A stretch of DNA of 33,099 nt from an uncultured Alphaproteobacteria bacterium (GCA_902524895.1 CABZFH010000010.1:1-33099); one strand, 5' to 3'; numbered from the stretch's first letter, positions 23,072 to 31,170 are shown. The notes: generated by a model not told the origin, from the letters alone. Numbers and translations are program-made.

Positions 23072-24200
23072 TTTCCAACAACACAATAAACATACATTTT
23101 AATAGTCTAATTTTTGGTAATATAAATAATATTTTCAATACATCTAAAATACTGTAATCGTCATTCATGAACTTCACAATAGTTTGAATATTTAATCTTT
23201 CAAAAAAAATTAAGAAAATTTTTTGTGCTTCACTTGGATAGTTTAGTATAAATTTACAAAAAATTTTATCTAAAAATATGGTTATTTTTCTTTCTTTGAT
23301 CTTTATCTTACGATTAGCAATAAATCTTCTAACTATTTCTTTACTGTTTTTAAAAGAATTTTGGAAAGCATAACCTGAAGACATTCTCACCCAATTATCA
23401 GCTGTTCCAATTTTAAAAAAATTATTGTAGGAATTTCTTCTCTTTAATCGATACATTGGAATCACTCCGATTTCTCTATAGTTATTTGTAAAAGATACAT
23501 TAGGATATTTATTTAATAAAAATTTATGAATATCAGAGATGTATTTATTTTTTTTAAAAATAACATTTGACAAGTATGTTGATTCAACTAATGCTTTTTT
23601 TTCGGTGAAAGGTAATATGTAAAAAAATTGTACTTTATCTGTATGTTTCTGAAAATTCATTAATATTACTTCATCGGTTTTAAAAATATTTTTACTTGCT
23701 TCAACTTCAATGCCACAAAAGTGTTGAACTAACCTACCTGAAATTAATTTTGAAGGTCTACTATCAAAAACATATTTAGCTAAATAAAGTTTATTATTTG
23801 ATTCAATACAAATTCCATCTTTATTTTCCTTAATTTTTTTAATATTTTGCCCAAGTAAAAGTTTTGAGTTCTTTGTCTGATTTAGTTTTTTTTTTCCATA
23901 ATCGTACAAGTCATCTGAAAATATTTGATTGTATGAAATCGATTCATCGTATTTGGTTATTTTTTTATTCCCAAACATTACAATAATTTTTTTCCAAGAT
24001 TTTCTATTTTTTTTTGTGAAAATATTTGCGGGCTTATTCCAAAAACACCATGTTTTATCTCTTTCTAATTTTTTTTTTTTTTCTAAAATTAGAATTTTTT
24101 TATTAGTTCTTTTTAAAAATTCTAAAAGAAGTGTGATACCTGATAAACCGAAACCAATTATTATAATATCAAACTTCGTAATAGGCTGAATTTTCATCAT
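23064..24200 (-). CDS. crtY: Lycopene beta-cyclase CrtY
   Basis: CrtY turns lycopene into beta-carotene. The 378-residue protein has an N-terminal dinucleotide-binding motif IIIIGFGLSGITLL (about 13-26), DKTWCFWNKP typical of bacterial CrtY, VFDSRPS, and GTADNWVRMSSGYAF in the C-terminal part. The start is ATG 24200 or the next codon ATG 24197, both 29-32 bases inside the end of crtB. A run of 14 A on the coding strand (24069-24082) encodes the lysines at residues 41-44 and is a possible slippage site. Its stop overlaps the blh start by 8 bases. Confidence 0.93.
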   Translation of the reverse strand: MMKIQPITKFDIIIIGFGLSGITLLLEFLKRTNKKILILEKKKKLERDKTWCFWNKPANIFTKKNRKSWKKIIVMFGNKKITKYDESISYNQIFSDDLYDYGKKKLNQTKNSKLLLGQNIKKIKENKDGICIESNNKLYLAKYVFDSRPSKLISGRLVQHFCGIEVEASKNIFKTDEVILMNFQKHTDKVQFFYILPFTEKKALVESTYLSNVIFKKNKYISDIHKFLLNKYPNVSFTNNYREIGVIPMYRLKRRNSYNNFFKIGTADNWVRMSSGYAFQNSFKNSKEIVRRFIANRKIKIKERKITIFLDKIFCKFILNYPSEAQKIFLIFFERLNIQTIVKFMNDDYSILDVLKILFILPKIRLLKCMFIVLLENE

Positions 24201-25098
24201 ATTTTCTTAAGTAATTAGATAATATTATTTTTACCTCTTTATGATAAGAATCATTAGATTTATTAAAGTTATTTTTAAATAACAAAAATAAAATGCAATT
24301 TAACGTTATATACATTTTTTTTAATCTAGAAACGTATATTCTTTTTCTAAATAATTGCTTTCTTCTTTTTAAAATTATAAATCCTATATTTTGATATAAT
24401 CTCGATGCTACTAAAATAGGAAGTTTATATTTAAAAGGAAGTCTAAGAATACCATTCATAGAGGATTTATAAATTTTATTTGAATAATTTATTAGTTTAA
24501 GAACATCACCTACCATTAAATTTTTCTTTTTGTTATTATTAAGTAACTCCTTATAACTTGAAAAGTTAAAGGATCTAAAAGACTCAGGTAAATAAATTCT
24601 ATTCATTTCAAGATCTTCCTTTACATCTCTCGAGATATTTGTGAATTGCATTGCTATACCTAGTTCAATGGCGAAAGGAAGAAGATTTTTGTTAGTTACA
24701 TTCATTAATGAACACATCATTAAACCAACCGTACCAGCGACTTGATAACTATAGATTATTAATTCCTCAATACTTTTTAAATTAACCTTTTTGAGATCTT
24801 TTTTGGCACCATTTATTAGTTCAATTGCGAGGTTTAAATCAATTTTCTTTTTGTGTTTTAATTGAATAAAATTATTGATTTGAGGATTTTGTGATTTTAA
24901 AGTTTTTAATTCTTTTTTAACGGATTCTAGTTTTTTTTTAGCCTCTGTTTTATCAAATTCATGACTATCAGATATATCATCAATATATCTACAAAAAGAA
25001 TATAATACTGCAATATCTTTTTGCTGACTTTTTGAAAAAAATAATGATGCCCAAAAAAATGTTTTTGCTCTTTTTTTAATAGACTTACTATGATGCAT
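24169..25098 (-). CDS. crtB: Phytoene synthase CrtB
   Basis: CrtB condenses two geranylgeranyl diphosphates into phytoene. The 309-residue protein has the substrate-binding DxxxD motifs in YIDDISD (D40, D44) and RDVKED (D158, D162), the phytoene synthase signature GIAMQFTNISRDVKEDLEMNRIYLP, and an early AKTFFWAS segment. Length and order are typical. It starts 1 base after the crtI stop and overlaps crtY by about 30 bases, so crtI, crtB, crtY and blh form one translation-coupled unit. Confidence 0.95.
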   Translation of the reverse strand: MHHSKSIKKRAKTFFWASLFFSKSQQKDIAVLYSFCRYIDDISDSHEFDKTEAKKKLESVKKELKTLKSQNPQINNFIQLKHKKKIDLNLAIELINGAKKDLKKVNLKSIEELIIYSYQVAGTVGLMMCSLMNVTNKNLLPFAIELGIAMQFTNISRDVKEDLEMNRIYLPESFRSFNFSSYKELLNNNKKKNLMVGDVLKLINYSNKIYKSSMNGILRLPFKYKLPILVASRLYQNIGFIILKRRKQLFRKRIYVSRLKKMYITLNCILFLLFKNNFNKSNDSYHKEVKIILSNYLRKYDENSAYYEV

Positions 25099-25099
25099 T

Positions 25100-26572
25100 C
25101 TAATTTTTTAAAATATTTTCAAGTACTTTCGCAGAACTCATAACTCCAGGCACACCAGCGCCAGGATGGGTTCCAGCACCAACAAAATATAAATTTTTTA
25201 TATTTTCAGATTTATTATTAAATCTAAACCATGCAGATTGTTGAAATATAGGTGAAATTGAAAATCCACTTCCATTCATTGATAAATAATCATTTTTAAA
25301 ATCTTCGGGGTTCATAAAAAAATAAGTTGTAAGGTTTTTTCTCAAGTCAGGAAGTATTGTTTTTTCTAGAGCTAAAAAAATTGCATTCATATATTCTTTT
25401 GATATCTCTCTCCAATTAATATTAGAAATTAAATTTGGAACTGGAGATAAAACATAAAAACAATCGCAGGACTTTGGTGCCATTGAAGGATCGGAAGCAG
25501 TTGGTCTATGAAGGTATAAGCTAAAATCTTTCGCTAAAATTTTTCTTTTAAATATATCATTTAATAACCCTTCAAATCTTTTCCCCATCCATATTGTATG
25601 GTGAGCGATATTATTATATTTTTTCTTAGTTCCAAAATAAATTACAAATAGGCCCATTGAGAAGTCTAATTTTTTTACTTTAGACTTTTTCCATCTTTTT
25701 AGATTTTTATCTTCTATCATATTTGAATATACGAATGCCGGATCCCCATTAGATATTACTAAATCTGAATGAATGTTCTTATTGTTTTTTAATTTTATTC
25801 CAACAGCTTTCTTATTTTCAACAAGTATTTGACTGACTTCAGAATTTAAATTAACTCTAATTTTTTCTTCTTTCATTAGTTTTTTAAAAGCATTAATAAT
25901 TGCACCTGTACCACCCATAGCATAGAAAACACCCCATTTTCTCTCTAGAAAATGGATTAGATTATAAATTGAGGTTGTATCTAACGGGTTTCCTCCGAGT
26001 AATAACGGCTGAATGCTCAAAGCTTGTCTGATTTGTTGATTTTTTATGTAACGACTTACAAGCTGATAAACCGTCAAATAGCTTTTCAAGCGAATGAGAG
26101 TTGGTATTTGCTTGATCATAAAGAAAAAATTATCAAAAGGAACATGTGATAGTTTATTAAATCCAACATCAAATATTTTCTGACTCATCTTAACAAGTTT
26201 TCTATAGCCCTCTACATCTTTTTTATCAAATTTACTTATTTCTTTTTCTGTATCACTTATCGATCCTCCGTAATTAAAATAATTTCCATCTTGGAAATAA
26301 AAACTATACCAAGGGTTAAGCAATCTAAATTTTACATAATCTTCACGCTTCTTTTTAAATAATTCAAATAATTCGTCAAATAAAAAAGGAGCAGTTATTA
26401 CTGTAGGGCCGGCATCAAACGTGTAACCATCTTTTTTGAATACACGAGCCCTTCCTCCTAACTGATCAAGTTTCTCATAAATTGTTACATCATAGCCAAG
26501 ATTCTTTAATCTTAAAGCAGCTGATATTCCACCAAAACCCGATCCTATTACTGTTGCAGTTTTATTAAGCAT
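25100..26572 (-). CDS. crtI: Phytoene desaturase CrtI
   Basis: CrtI desaturates phytoene to lycopene. The 490-residue protein has an N-terminal FAD-binding motif (GSGFGGISAALRLKNLGYDV, about 10-29), LGGRARVFKKDGYTFDAGPTV, GNPLDTTSIYNLIHFLER, and the C-terminal signature GAGTHPGAGVPGVMSSAKV. All are typical of bacterial CrtI that make lycopene. It begins 17 bases after crtE and is 1 base from crtB. No carotene ketolase or hydroxylase gene of the CrtW or CrtZ type follows. Confidence 0.97.
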   Translation of the reverse strand: MLNKTATVIGSGFGGISAALRLKNLGYDVTIYEKLDQLGGRARVFKKDGYTFDAGPTVITAPFLFDELFELFKKKREDYVKFRLLNPWYSFYFQDGNYFNYGGSISDTEKEISKFDKKDVEGYRKLVKMSQKIFDVGFNKLSHVPFDNFFFMIKQIPTLIRLKSYLTVYQLVSRYIKNQQIRQALSIQPLLLGGNPLDTTSIYNLIHFLERKWGVFYAMGGTGAIINAFKKLMKEEKIRVNLNSEVSQILVENKKAVGIKLKNNKNIHSDLVISNGDPAFVYSNMIEDKNLKRWKKSKVKKLDFSMGLFVIYFGTKKKYNNIAHHTIWMGKRFEGLLNDIFKRKILAKDFSLYLHRPTASDPSMAPKSCDCFYVLSPVPNLISNINWREISKEYMNAIFLALEKTILPDLRKNLTTYFFMNPEDFKNDYLSMNGSGFSISPIFQQSAWFRFNNKSENIKNLYFVGAGTHPGAGVPGVMSSAKVLENILKN

Positions 26573-26589
26573 AATAAACTATTAATTAA

Positions 26590-27675
26590 TTAAATAAGTT
26601 TTTTTGAGATTCTCAACAAGATATTTTTAATAATAAATTTATTTATTTGATAAAAATCATTTCCAGCATTTTGCGAAAGATACATTGAGTTTTGGATGAC
26701 TTGATATAAATAGTTTATTGTTTTTTCGATAATATTTTTTTCTTGCATTTTTGATATCCAAAAATAAATTTCCTCTTCCGAAATTGATTCAAACCTTTTT
26801 TTCAAAAACATATTTAGTAAATATTTTTCTGATGAAGAAGCTTCACTTAAATATTGCATTACAAGTGCATTCATTTTTCCTTCCTTTAAATCTCTGCCTG
26901 GCAGACCTCTTTCCTTTATTCCTATAAAATCTGATAAATCATCTTGAATTTGATAAGCAAGTCCAGTTTCGTAAATTGACTTGAAAGATTTTAAATCATA
27001 GTTGTTCCCAGTTAAAAGCATTATAAGTTTAACTGGCAAACTTAAAAGACTGCCGGTTTTAGCTCTTGCTGTTGATTCATAGTCCTTTATTTTTAAATTC
27101 AGATCTGCTCTTGTTTGTATCTCCCTGGTCTGACCAGCTAAAGCTTGTTTGATTGCTCTACTAAATTCTTTTATAGCTTTATGTTTAAAATAGTTATCGC
27201 TTGGAGATTCAGATAAAATTTCAAAAGAAGAGGTAATAAAAAAATCACCCAAATTTACAGCAGAGGAATCGCCAAATCTACTCCAAATAGTCGGGTTTCC
27301 TCTTCTTAAAAGATCTCTATCTTGAAGATCATCATGAATTAGAGATGCGTTATGTATTAATTCACATGAAGCAGCCACATAAACAGACGATTTTGAATCT
27401 AACCCAAAAATTTGGCCAGAAACCAAAGCGAGAGCTGCACGGAATCTTTTTCCACCAGAATTTAAATGATATTTCGCACACTCTCCTAACCAACTATTGT
27501 CGCATGTACTTTCGTAAATTAGTTTTTCGACTTCTTCTAATTGTCTTTTTAATAAGCTGTTATCAAAATTTAAATTTAGATTTTTAACTTTGAAATTATT
27601 TATTATTTCCCAGTTATTCGATTCAATAACCGTATCAATATTTTTTTTTGATAATTTATTTAATAATTCAATCAT
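26590..27675 (-). CDS. crtE: CrtE-type polyprenyl (geranylgeranyl) diphosphate synthase
   Basis: This enzyme supplies geranylgeranyl diphosphate to CrtB. The 361-residue protein has GGKRFRAALAL (from residue 74), the first Asp-rich motif HDDLQDRDLLRRGNPTIW (Asp 115, 116 and 119), and the second in YQIQDDLSDFIG. The first motif lacks the two-residue insertion seen in many proteobacterial CrtE and looks more like the short or actinobacterial kind. The N-terminus is about 25-30 residues longer than usual. Product length cannot be read from sequence; context gives C20. GGAG lies 5 bases before ATG 27675, immediately after the T-run of the terminator. Confidence 0.9.
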   Translation of the reverse strand: MIELLNKLSKKNIDTVIESNNWEIINNFKVKNLNLNFDNSLLKRQLEEVEKLIYESTCDNSWLGECAKYHLNSGGKRFRAALALVSGQIFGLDSKSSVYVAASCELIHNASLIHDDLQDRDLLRRGNPTIWSRFGDSSAVNLGDFFITSSFEILSESPSDNYFKHKAIKEFSRAIKQALAGQTREIQTRADLNLKIKDYESTARAKTGSLLSLPVKLIMLLTGNNYDLKSFKSIYETGLAYQIQDDLSDFIGIKERGLPGRDLKEGKMNALVMQYLSEASSSEKYLLNMFLKKRFESISEEEIYFWISKMQEKNIIEKTINYLYQVIQNSMYLSQNAGNDFYQINKFIIKNILLRISKKLI

Positions 27676-27684
27676 TAAAACTCC

Positions 27685-27720
27685 AAAAAAAAAGGGGAAT
27701 CAGTTCCCCTTTTTTTTTTT
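27685..27720 (-). terminator. Strong hairpin terminator between proteorhodopsin and crtE
   Basis: GGGGAA (27694-27699) and TTCCCC (27704-27709) form a perfect stem with a 4-base TCAG loop, flanked by a run of nine A on the left and eleven T on the right. It therefore has a T-tract in either direction. On the minus strand it ends the proteorhodopsin message 26 bases after its stop. The crtE ribosome binding site GGAG (27681-27684) directly follows, so crtE is reached by read-through or by an unseen promoter. Confidence 0.9.
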
Positions 27721-27745
27721 ATAGTTTGTTTAATAACTCTTAAAA

Positions 27746-28432
27746 TTAAGCTTTAGCAGCTTCAGACTTAGCAGCAGCCCAAATAACTAAACCAAAGAAA
27801 ATTTTATTGATAAAATCTGCAAGATTATATATTGCATTTAGTGATGCTTCATCGGTACCACCAGCAAGATAACCTAGGAAATAACCAATAGGATAGATAG
27901 ACCATCCAATTGACACAATCCATTTCATTGCGTTAAAAGCAGATTTTTGAGCTTCAGAATTACTTGCGGTATTAGCTTGTGCAGCTTCACCAGCGAATAT
28001 TTCATATAAAATATATATCCAACCAGCCATACCTACAACAAAACCTACAGTTGAGTTAATCATTCCAGCTTCACCCATGAAACCGGCAATTAACATTACT
28101 AAAGTTCCTATTAGCAATCTCCAGAACATACCAGCGGTCGCAGCACCAACTGCAGCTAGAATTAGATAGAATTCTATCATTTGGAGAGGAACGGTTAATA
28201 ACCAATCAATATATCTTAAAACTGTTGGGGTTTCGCCTGATGTAACCCATACATCACGCATGTAGTAATAGTGCACTGCAGCTATAAGAGTAATCAAACC
28301 TGCTACTCTAACTGAAGTTCCCCAGTGTTTTCCGACATTGTTAGCTTCGAAGAAAAAGAATGCAGTTGAAGCGACCATTGAAACAGAAATGATCCAAAAA
28401 GTCACACCAACAAAATCTGATGTTTCTAGCAT
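27746..28432 (-). CDS. Proteorhodopsin, blue-tuned light-driven proton pump
   Basis: A seven-helix retinal protein of 228 residues that pumps protons outward in light. RYIDWLLTVPLQMIEFYL carries the proton acceptor D76, T80, and donor E87 (the DTE pattern of proton pumps), with Q84 at the spectral-tuning site, equal to residue 105 of green proteorhodopsin, where Gln gives blue absorption. The retinal lysine is K210 (FINKIFFG), and H54 is the partner of D76. Numbers run 21 below the green protein without gaps at these sites, because the cleaved signal peptide is missing; an in-frame TAA just upstream confirms the start. F131 at the antenna position argues against carotenoid binding. AGGA is 7 bases before ATG. 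Confidence 0.98.
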   Translation of the reverse strand: MLETSDFVGVTFWIISVSMVASTAFFFFEANNVGKHWGTSVRVAGLITLIAAVHYYYMRDVWVTSGETPTVLRYIDWLLTVPLQMIEFYLILAAVGAATAGMFWRLLIGTLVMLIAGFMGEAGMINSTVGFVVGMAGWIYILYEIFAGEAAQANTASNSEAQKSAFNAMKWIVSIGWSIYPIGYFLGYLAGGTDEASLNAIYNLADFINKIFFGLVIWAAAKSEAAKA

Positions 28433-28644
28433 AGTATTATCCTTTCGTTATAAATAAAATTAAAAAATTAATTTTAAAGTTACAATTTATATTGAGAAGA
28501 AAAAAAACTAAGATTCGGTAACGAATTACAGTTTAAACCCTCCCCGTAAGTTATTAAACAGTCTATACTTTGACTAACAATGTGTTTTTATTCAAGAAAA
28601 TTGTTAAAATTATTTATAAAGCATTGATTTTAAATAAAAAAAAA
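28433..28644 (-). promoter_or_regulatory. 212-base upstream region of proteorhodopsin
   Basis: This is the largest gene-free stretch in the window and must hold the proteorhodopsin promoter. A ribosome binding site AGGA is at 28440-28443. An inverted repeat ATTCG-GTAA-CGAAT at 28513-28526 lies about 80 bases before the start codon and could be an operator; GTTTAAAC at 28531-28538 is a perfect palindrome. A -10-like TATAAA is about 50 bases before the start, without a convincing -35. I find no small ORF or RNA gene here. Confidence 0.45.
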
Positions 28645-29040
28645 TTATAAAAAAAACGAAATTATAGCAAAAAAAGTTACAATTATCCTTAAATTAACAA
28701 ACCAAAGAGGTAAAAATTGCTTTTGAAAAATTACATCGATTATTAGTGAAACTAATAAACCAATCACCACAATAATTATGGGCGATAGAAAAAAATTAAA
28801 AACCGAACTGAAACTAAAAATAAAATTTAACATAGGAATCGACAAATACAAAAAATTACTAGTTTTAATTTCTATCCATCTTTGCCATTGCATTCCTGAT
28901 AAAAAAGAAATGATTAGTAAACCGTAAAAAAAAGAAATTTTTTCAAAATTTAAATTATTCAAAAATGTGTTTGATAAGAATAAATCTAAATAAAAAGGTA
29001 TTAAACCAATTATTGAAAAAAATATTACCGATTTTTTCAT
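28645..29040 (-). CDS. DUF3429-like inner-membrane protein
   Basis: A 131-residue protein with four to five predicted membrane helices. The segment FFYGLLIISFLSGMQWQRW and the late WFVNLRIIVTF fit the DUF3429 family, whose function is unknown. It lies upstream of proteorhodopsin on the same strand, 212 bases away, so it probably has its own promoter. A link to light use is only by proximity. Confidence 0.75.
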   Translation of the reverse strand: MKKSVIFFSIIGLIPFYLDLFLSNTFLNNLNFEKISFFYGLLIISFLSGMQWQRWIEIKTSNFLYLSIPMLNFIFSFSSVFNFFLSPIIIVVIGLLVSLIIDVIFQKQFLPLWFVNLRIIVTFFAIISFFL

Positions 29041-29121
29041 ATTTATTTTTTAATTGTAGATAAAAAGCATTATGATCAGTATAAATCTAGTTGAATTATT
29101 TATAACTAATTAAAAAAAATA

Positions 29122-29337
29122 ATGGATACTTTTGAAATAAAAAAAATTTCGGATTATTTTAATAAACAGTTTAATAGTAAAAACTTTTCTTTAAAGATCG
29201 ATAAAAATAATAATGATTCCGCAGAGGTTTACTATAATGACGAATTTTTAGGATTAATTTACAAAGATGACGAGGATGGAGAAGTAGCATACCAATTCCA
29301 CATGACTATCTTGGATGAGGATTTATTGGATGCGTAA
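29122..29337 (+). CDS. DUF3126 family protein
   Basis: A 71-residue acidic soluble protein. SAEVYYNDEFLGLIYKDDEDGEVAYQFHMTILDEDL matches, from memory, the alphaproteobacterial DUF3126 family, in which the pattern SAEVY-DEFIG---KDEDEGD-SY-F-M-ILD is conserved (shown here in short pieces: SAEVYYNDEFLG, KDDEDGEVAYQF). Function unknown. It supports an alphaproteobacterial origin. It starts at ATG 29122 with no Shine-Dalgarno sequence and overlaps the next gene. Confidence 0.85.
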   Translation: MDTFEIKKISDYFNKQFNSKNFSLKIDKNNNDSAEVYYNDEFLGLIYKDDEDGEVAYQFHMTILDEDLLDA

Positions 29338-30061
29338 TTTTTATATATTTTTTTATTTTTTTATTTTTTTTTTTTCATTTCAGATTAAAGCACACCACAA
29401 AATTTACAGCGCTAAAGTTGAAGAGGGAAGACAATCAATTGAATGGAGAGGACATTTTAATCTAGACAATCAAATTGGTATGGACAAAGAACATCATCAG
29501 GTATTTGAAACAGAAAATTCTTGGAATGATCACTGGCAATCAGAAATAGAGTTTCACCTGTCTGATAAGGAAAATACTTCTTTGGATTTTGAGAAAATTG
29601 AATTTCAAAATCAGGTTGAAATTATTAACAAAACTAACTTATTTACTTCATTATATTTTTCATATAATTTTGTGTCCTCAGAAAATAAAGCTGATGAGAT
29701 AGAATACAAATTGTTAAATGAATATACAAATTCGTCTGTGAATTTTATCAATAACTTTATATTGGAAAAACAAGTTGGTAAAAATTCAAGTGGTTCAACT
29801 GAATTTTCGTTAAGCAACTATTTGTTTTTCAAACAACAAATATTTAACGAAGTAAAACTTGGTTTGATAGGATTCTCAGAATTTGGTAAAATATCAGATT
29901 TTAACAGCTTTCAAAATCAAGAGCATCAATATGGAATTCAGGTAGAAAAAGATTTTAGTTTTCTCAATTCTGAATTTGAATTTGCTTTAGGATTTTTATT
30001 TGGTTTAACGCAAAATTCACCAGATAATACAATAATTTGGAATGTAGAAAGCGAATTTTAA
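29330..30061 (+). CDS. Exported, probably outer-membrane beta-barrel protein
   Basis: I do not recognise a named family. The protein (243 residues from ATG 29330) has a signal peptide rich in Phe, probably cleaved after QIKA before HHKIYSAKVEEGRQSIEWRG, then alternating hydrophobic and polar strands and a C-terminal phenylalanine (VESEF), as in outer-membrane barrels. I recall alphaproteobacterial proteins with a similar start (VEKG--E-EYRG). ATG 29315 is in frame but would add 5 residues before the signal peptide; 29330 overlaps the DUF3126 stop by 8 bases. It ends tail to tail with the next gene, sharing TTAA. Confidence 0.75.
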   Translation: MRNFYIFFYFFIFFFSFQIKAHHKIYSAKVEEGRQSIEWRGHFNLDNQIGMDKEHHQVFETENSWNDHWQSEIEFHLSDKENTSLDFEKIEFQNQVEIINKTNLFTSLYFSYNFVSSENKADEIEYKLLNEYTNSSVNFINNFILEKQVGKNSSGSTEFSLSNYLFFKQQIFNEVKLGLIGFSEFGKISDFNSFQNQEHQYGIQVEKDFSFLNSEFEFALGFLFGLTQNSPDNTIIWNVESEF

Positions 30062-31089
30062 TTTTTGGATAAATTTTTAATACGCTGATCGAATTCATCT
30101 TTACTTATTAAACCTCTTTTTCTCAAATTTATAATTTCATTAATCTTATAGTTTCTAATTGATGAATTAGTTATTCTCTGATCACTTTTTTTGGAAATAT
30201 TAGGATTTTTAAAGTATCGTTGGTTATATGGATAGTTATAGCTTGGTTTAATATATCTACTATTATTTTGATAGTATTGATATTCAGTGTTATTGTATTG
30301 GTTACTGTAATTTAAATTTCTATTATTTCTAAAATTTCTCAGCTCTGCTTTAAGTTTATTTAATTCATTTCTAAAATTTTGAACTTCTATATTACTTCTA
30401 AATGCTAACCTTCTATCTTCAACTGAAATAGGTCCTCTACTTCTTAGAGCTTTGGGAGTAAAAACAAGCCAATCCACCCTATTTTTTGCCTCTTTTGGTC
30501 TAAAAACACCTGAATTAACTGGTGCAGTAAGAGCATAAGGATTTTTGATACTTTTTGTTCTTGAGCCTGGTACATAGGGATTTGTTTTTAAATCAGGATT
30601 AACAGTTGCTGCAACTAAAGCATCTGTTTCATGTTGAATACCTTTTCTCATTATTGAACCAAATATAACATGCAATCCTTTTCTATTGTAAAAAATTCTA
30701 GCGGATGAAACATGATTATTTTTTACATATTTATTTTTATACCAACCCTCAACTGTAATTACGACATCTTGGTGAGGTTTAGCCTCTCTTAATGCGTCAG
30801 ATATTGCTATCGAATAGTTGCTTAGATCACGTTCATCAAATAACTGATGTGATGTAGCTTTTTTTTTTATGAGTATCAACCTTAATGCACCTTCAACTCT
30901 TTCCCTTGAAATATTAATGGGATGAATATTTTTTATAGTTTTAACATCTTGACTGACTAATTGAACAGCTTCATAACCACTTTTGTAGAATAATTTGCTT
31001 CCAAAGGTATTTTGAAAGGCATTATTAATAGAGCATGAGCATAAAAAAAGAAAAGAAAATAAAATTTTATAATTAATAATTTTTATCAT
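30058..31089 (-). CDS. Lipoprotein with C-terminal SHOCT-like tail, function unknown
   Basis: A 343-residue protein with a lipoprotein signal peptide (lipobox LCSC, lipidated cysteine probably C19). The central 180 residues are a folded domain I cannot name (EGALRLILIKKKATS, ITVEGWYKNKYV, VDWLVFTPKAL). Then come a short coiled-coil-like segment, an Asn/Tyr-rich linker (about 255-300) and a C-terminal SHOCT-like helix pair INLRKRGLISKDEFDQRI. SHOCT tails are found on many bacterial proteins of different function and may mediate oligomerisation. It has its own promoter overlapping the porin terminator. Confidence 0.8.
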   Translation of the reverse strand: MIKIINYKILFSFLFLCSCSINNAFQNTFGSKLFYKSGYEAVQLVSQDVKTIKNIHPINISRERVEGALRLILIKKKATSHQLFDERDLSNYSIAISDALREAKPHQDVVITVEGWYKNKYVKNNHVSSARIFYNRKGLHVIFGSIMRKGIQHETDALVAATVNPDLKTNPYVPGSRTKSIKNPYALTAPVNSGVFRPKEAKNRVDWLVFTPKALRSRGPISVEDRRLAFRSNIEVQNFRNELNKLKAELRNFRNNRNLNYSNQYNNTEYQYYQNNSRYIKPSYNYPYNQRYFKNPNISKKSDQRITNSSIRNYKINEIINLRKRGLISKDEFDQRIKNLSKN

Positions 31090-31096
31090 ATCAAGA

Positions 31097-31124
31097 ATTA
31101 TAACAAAAAAAAAGGGAGAGTAAA
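31097..31124 (-). promoter_or_regulatory. Promoter of the SHOCT lipoprotein gene, predicted leaderless
   Basis: On the minus strand a perfect TATAAT (31097-31102) ends 7 bases before ATG 31089. TTTACT (31119-31124) lies 16 bases upstream and falls in the porin terminator hairpin. There is no Shine-Dalgarno sequence. The arrangement packs the end of one transcript and the start of the next into about 45 bases. Confidence 0.55.
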
Positions 31125-31138
31125 TATCTCTCCCTTTT
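31105..31138 (-). terminator. Rho-independent terminator of the porin gene
   Basis: GGGAGAG (31114-31120) and CTCTCCC (31128-31134) form a perfect 7-bp stem extended by A-T pairs, with the 7-base loop TAAATAT. On the minus strand a run of nine T follows the stem. It lies about 33 bases after the porin stop and suits a strongly expressed single-gene transcript. Confidence 0.9.
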
Positions 31139-31170
31139 AATTTTTGTTAAATAAAATCAATTAAATGATT

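Noticed and set aside
24169-28432. Carotenoid genes as a recently acquired island
   Set aside because: Base composition by eye matches the flanking genes and no integrase, tRNA or repeat borders the locus, so recent transfer is not supported, although older acquisition is possible.
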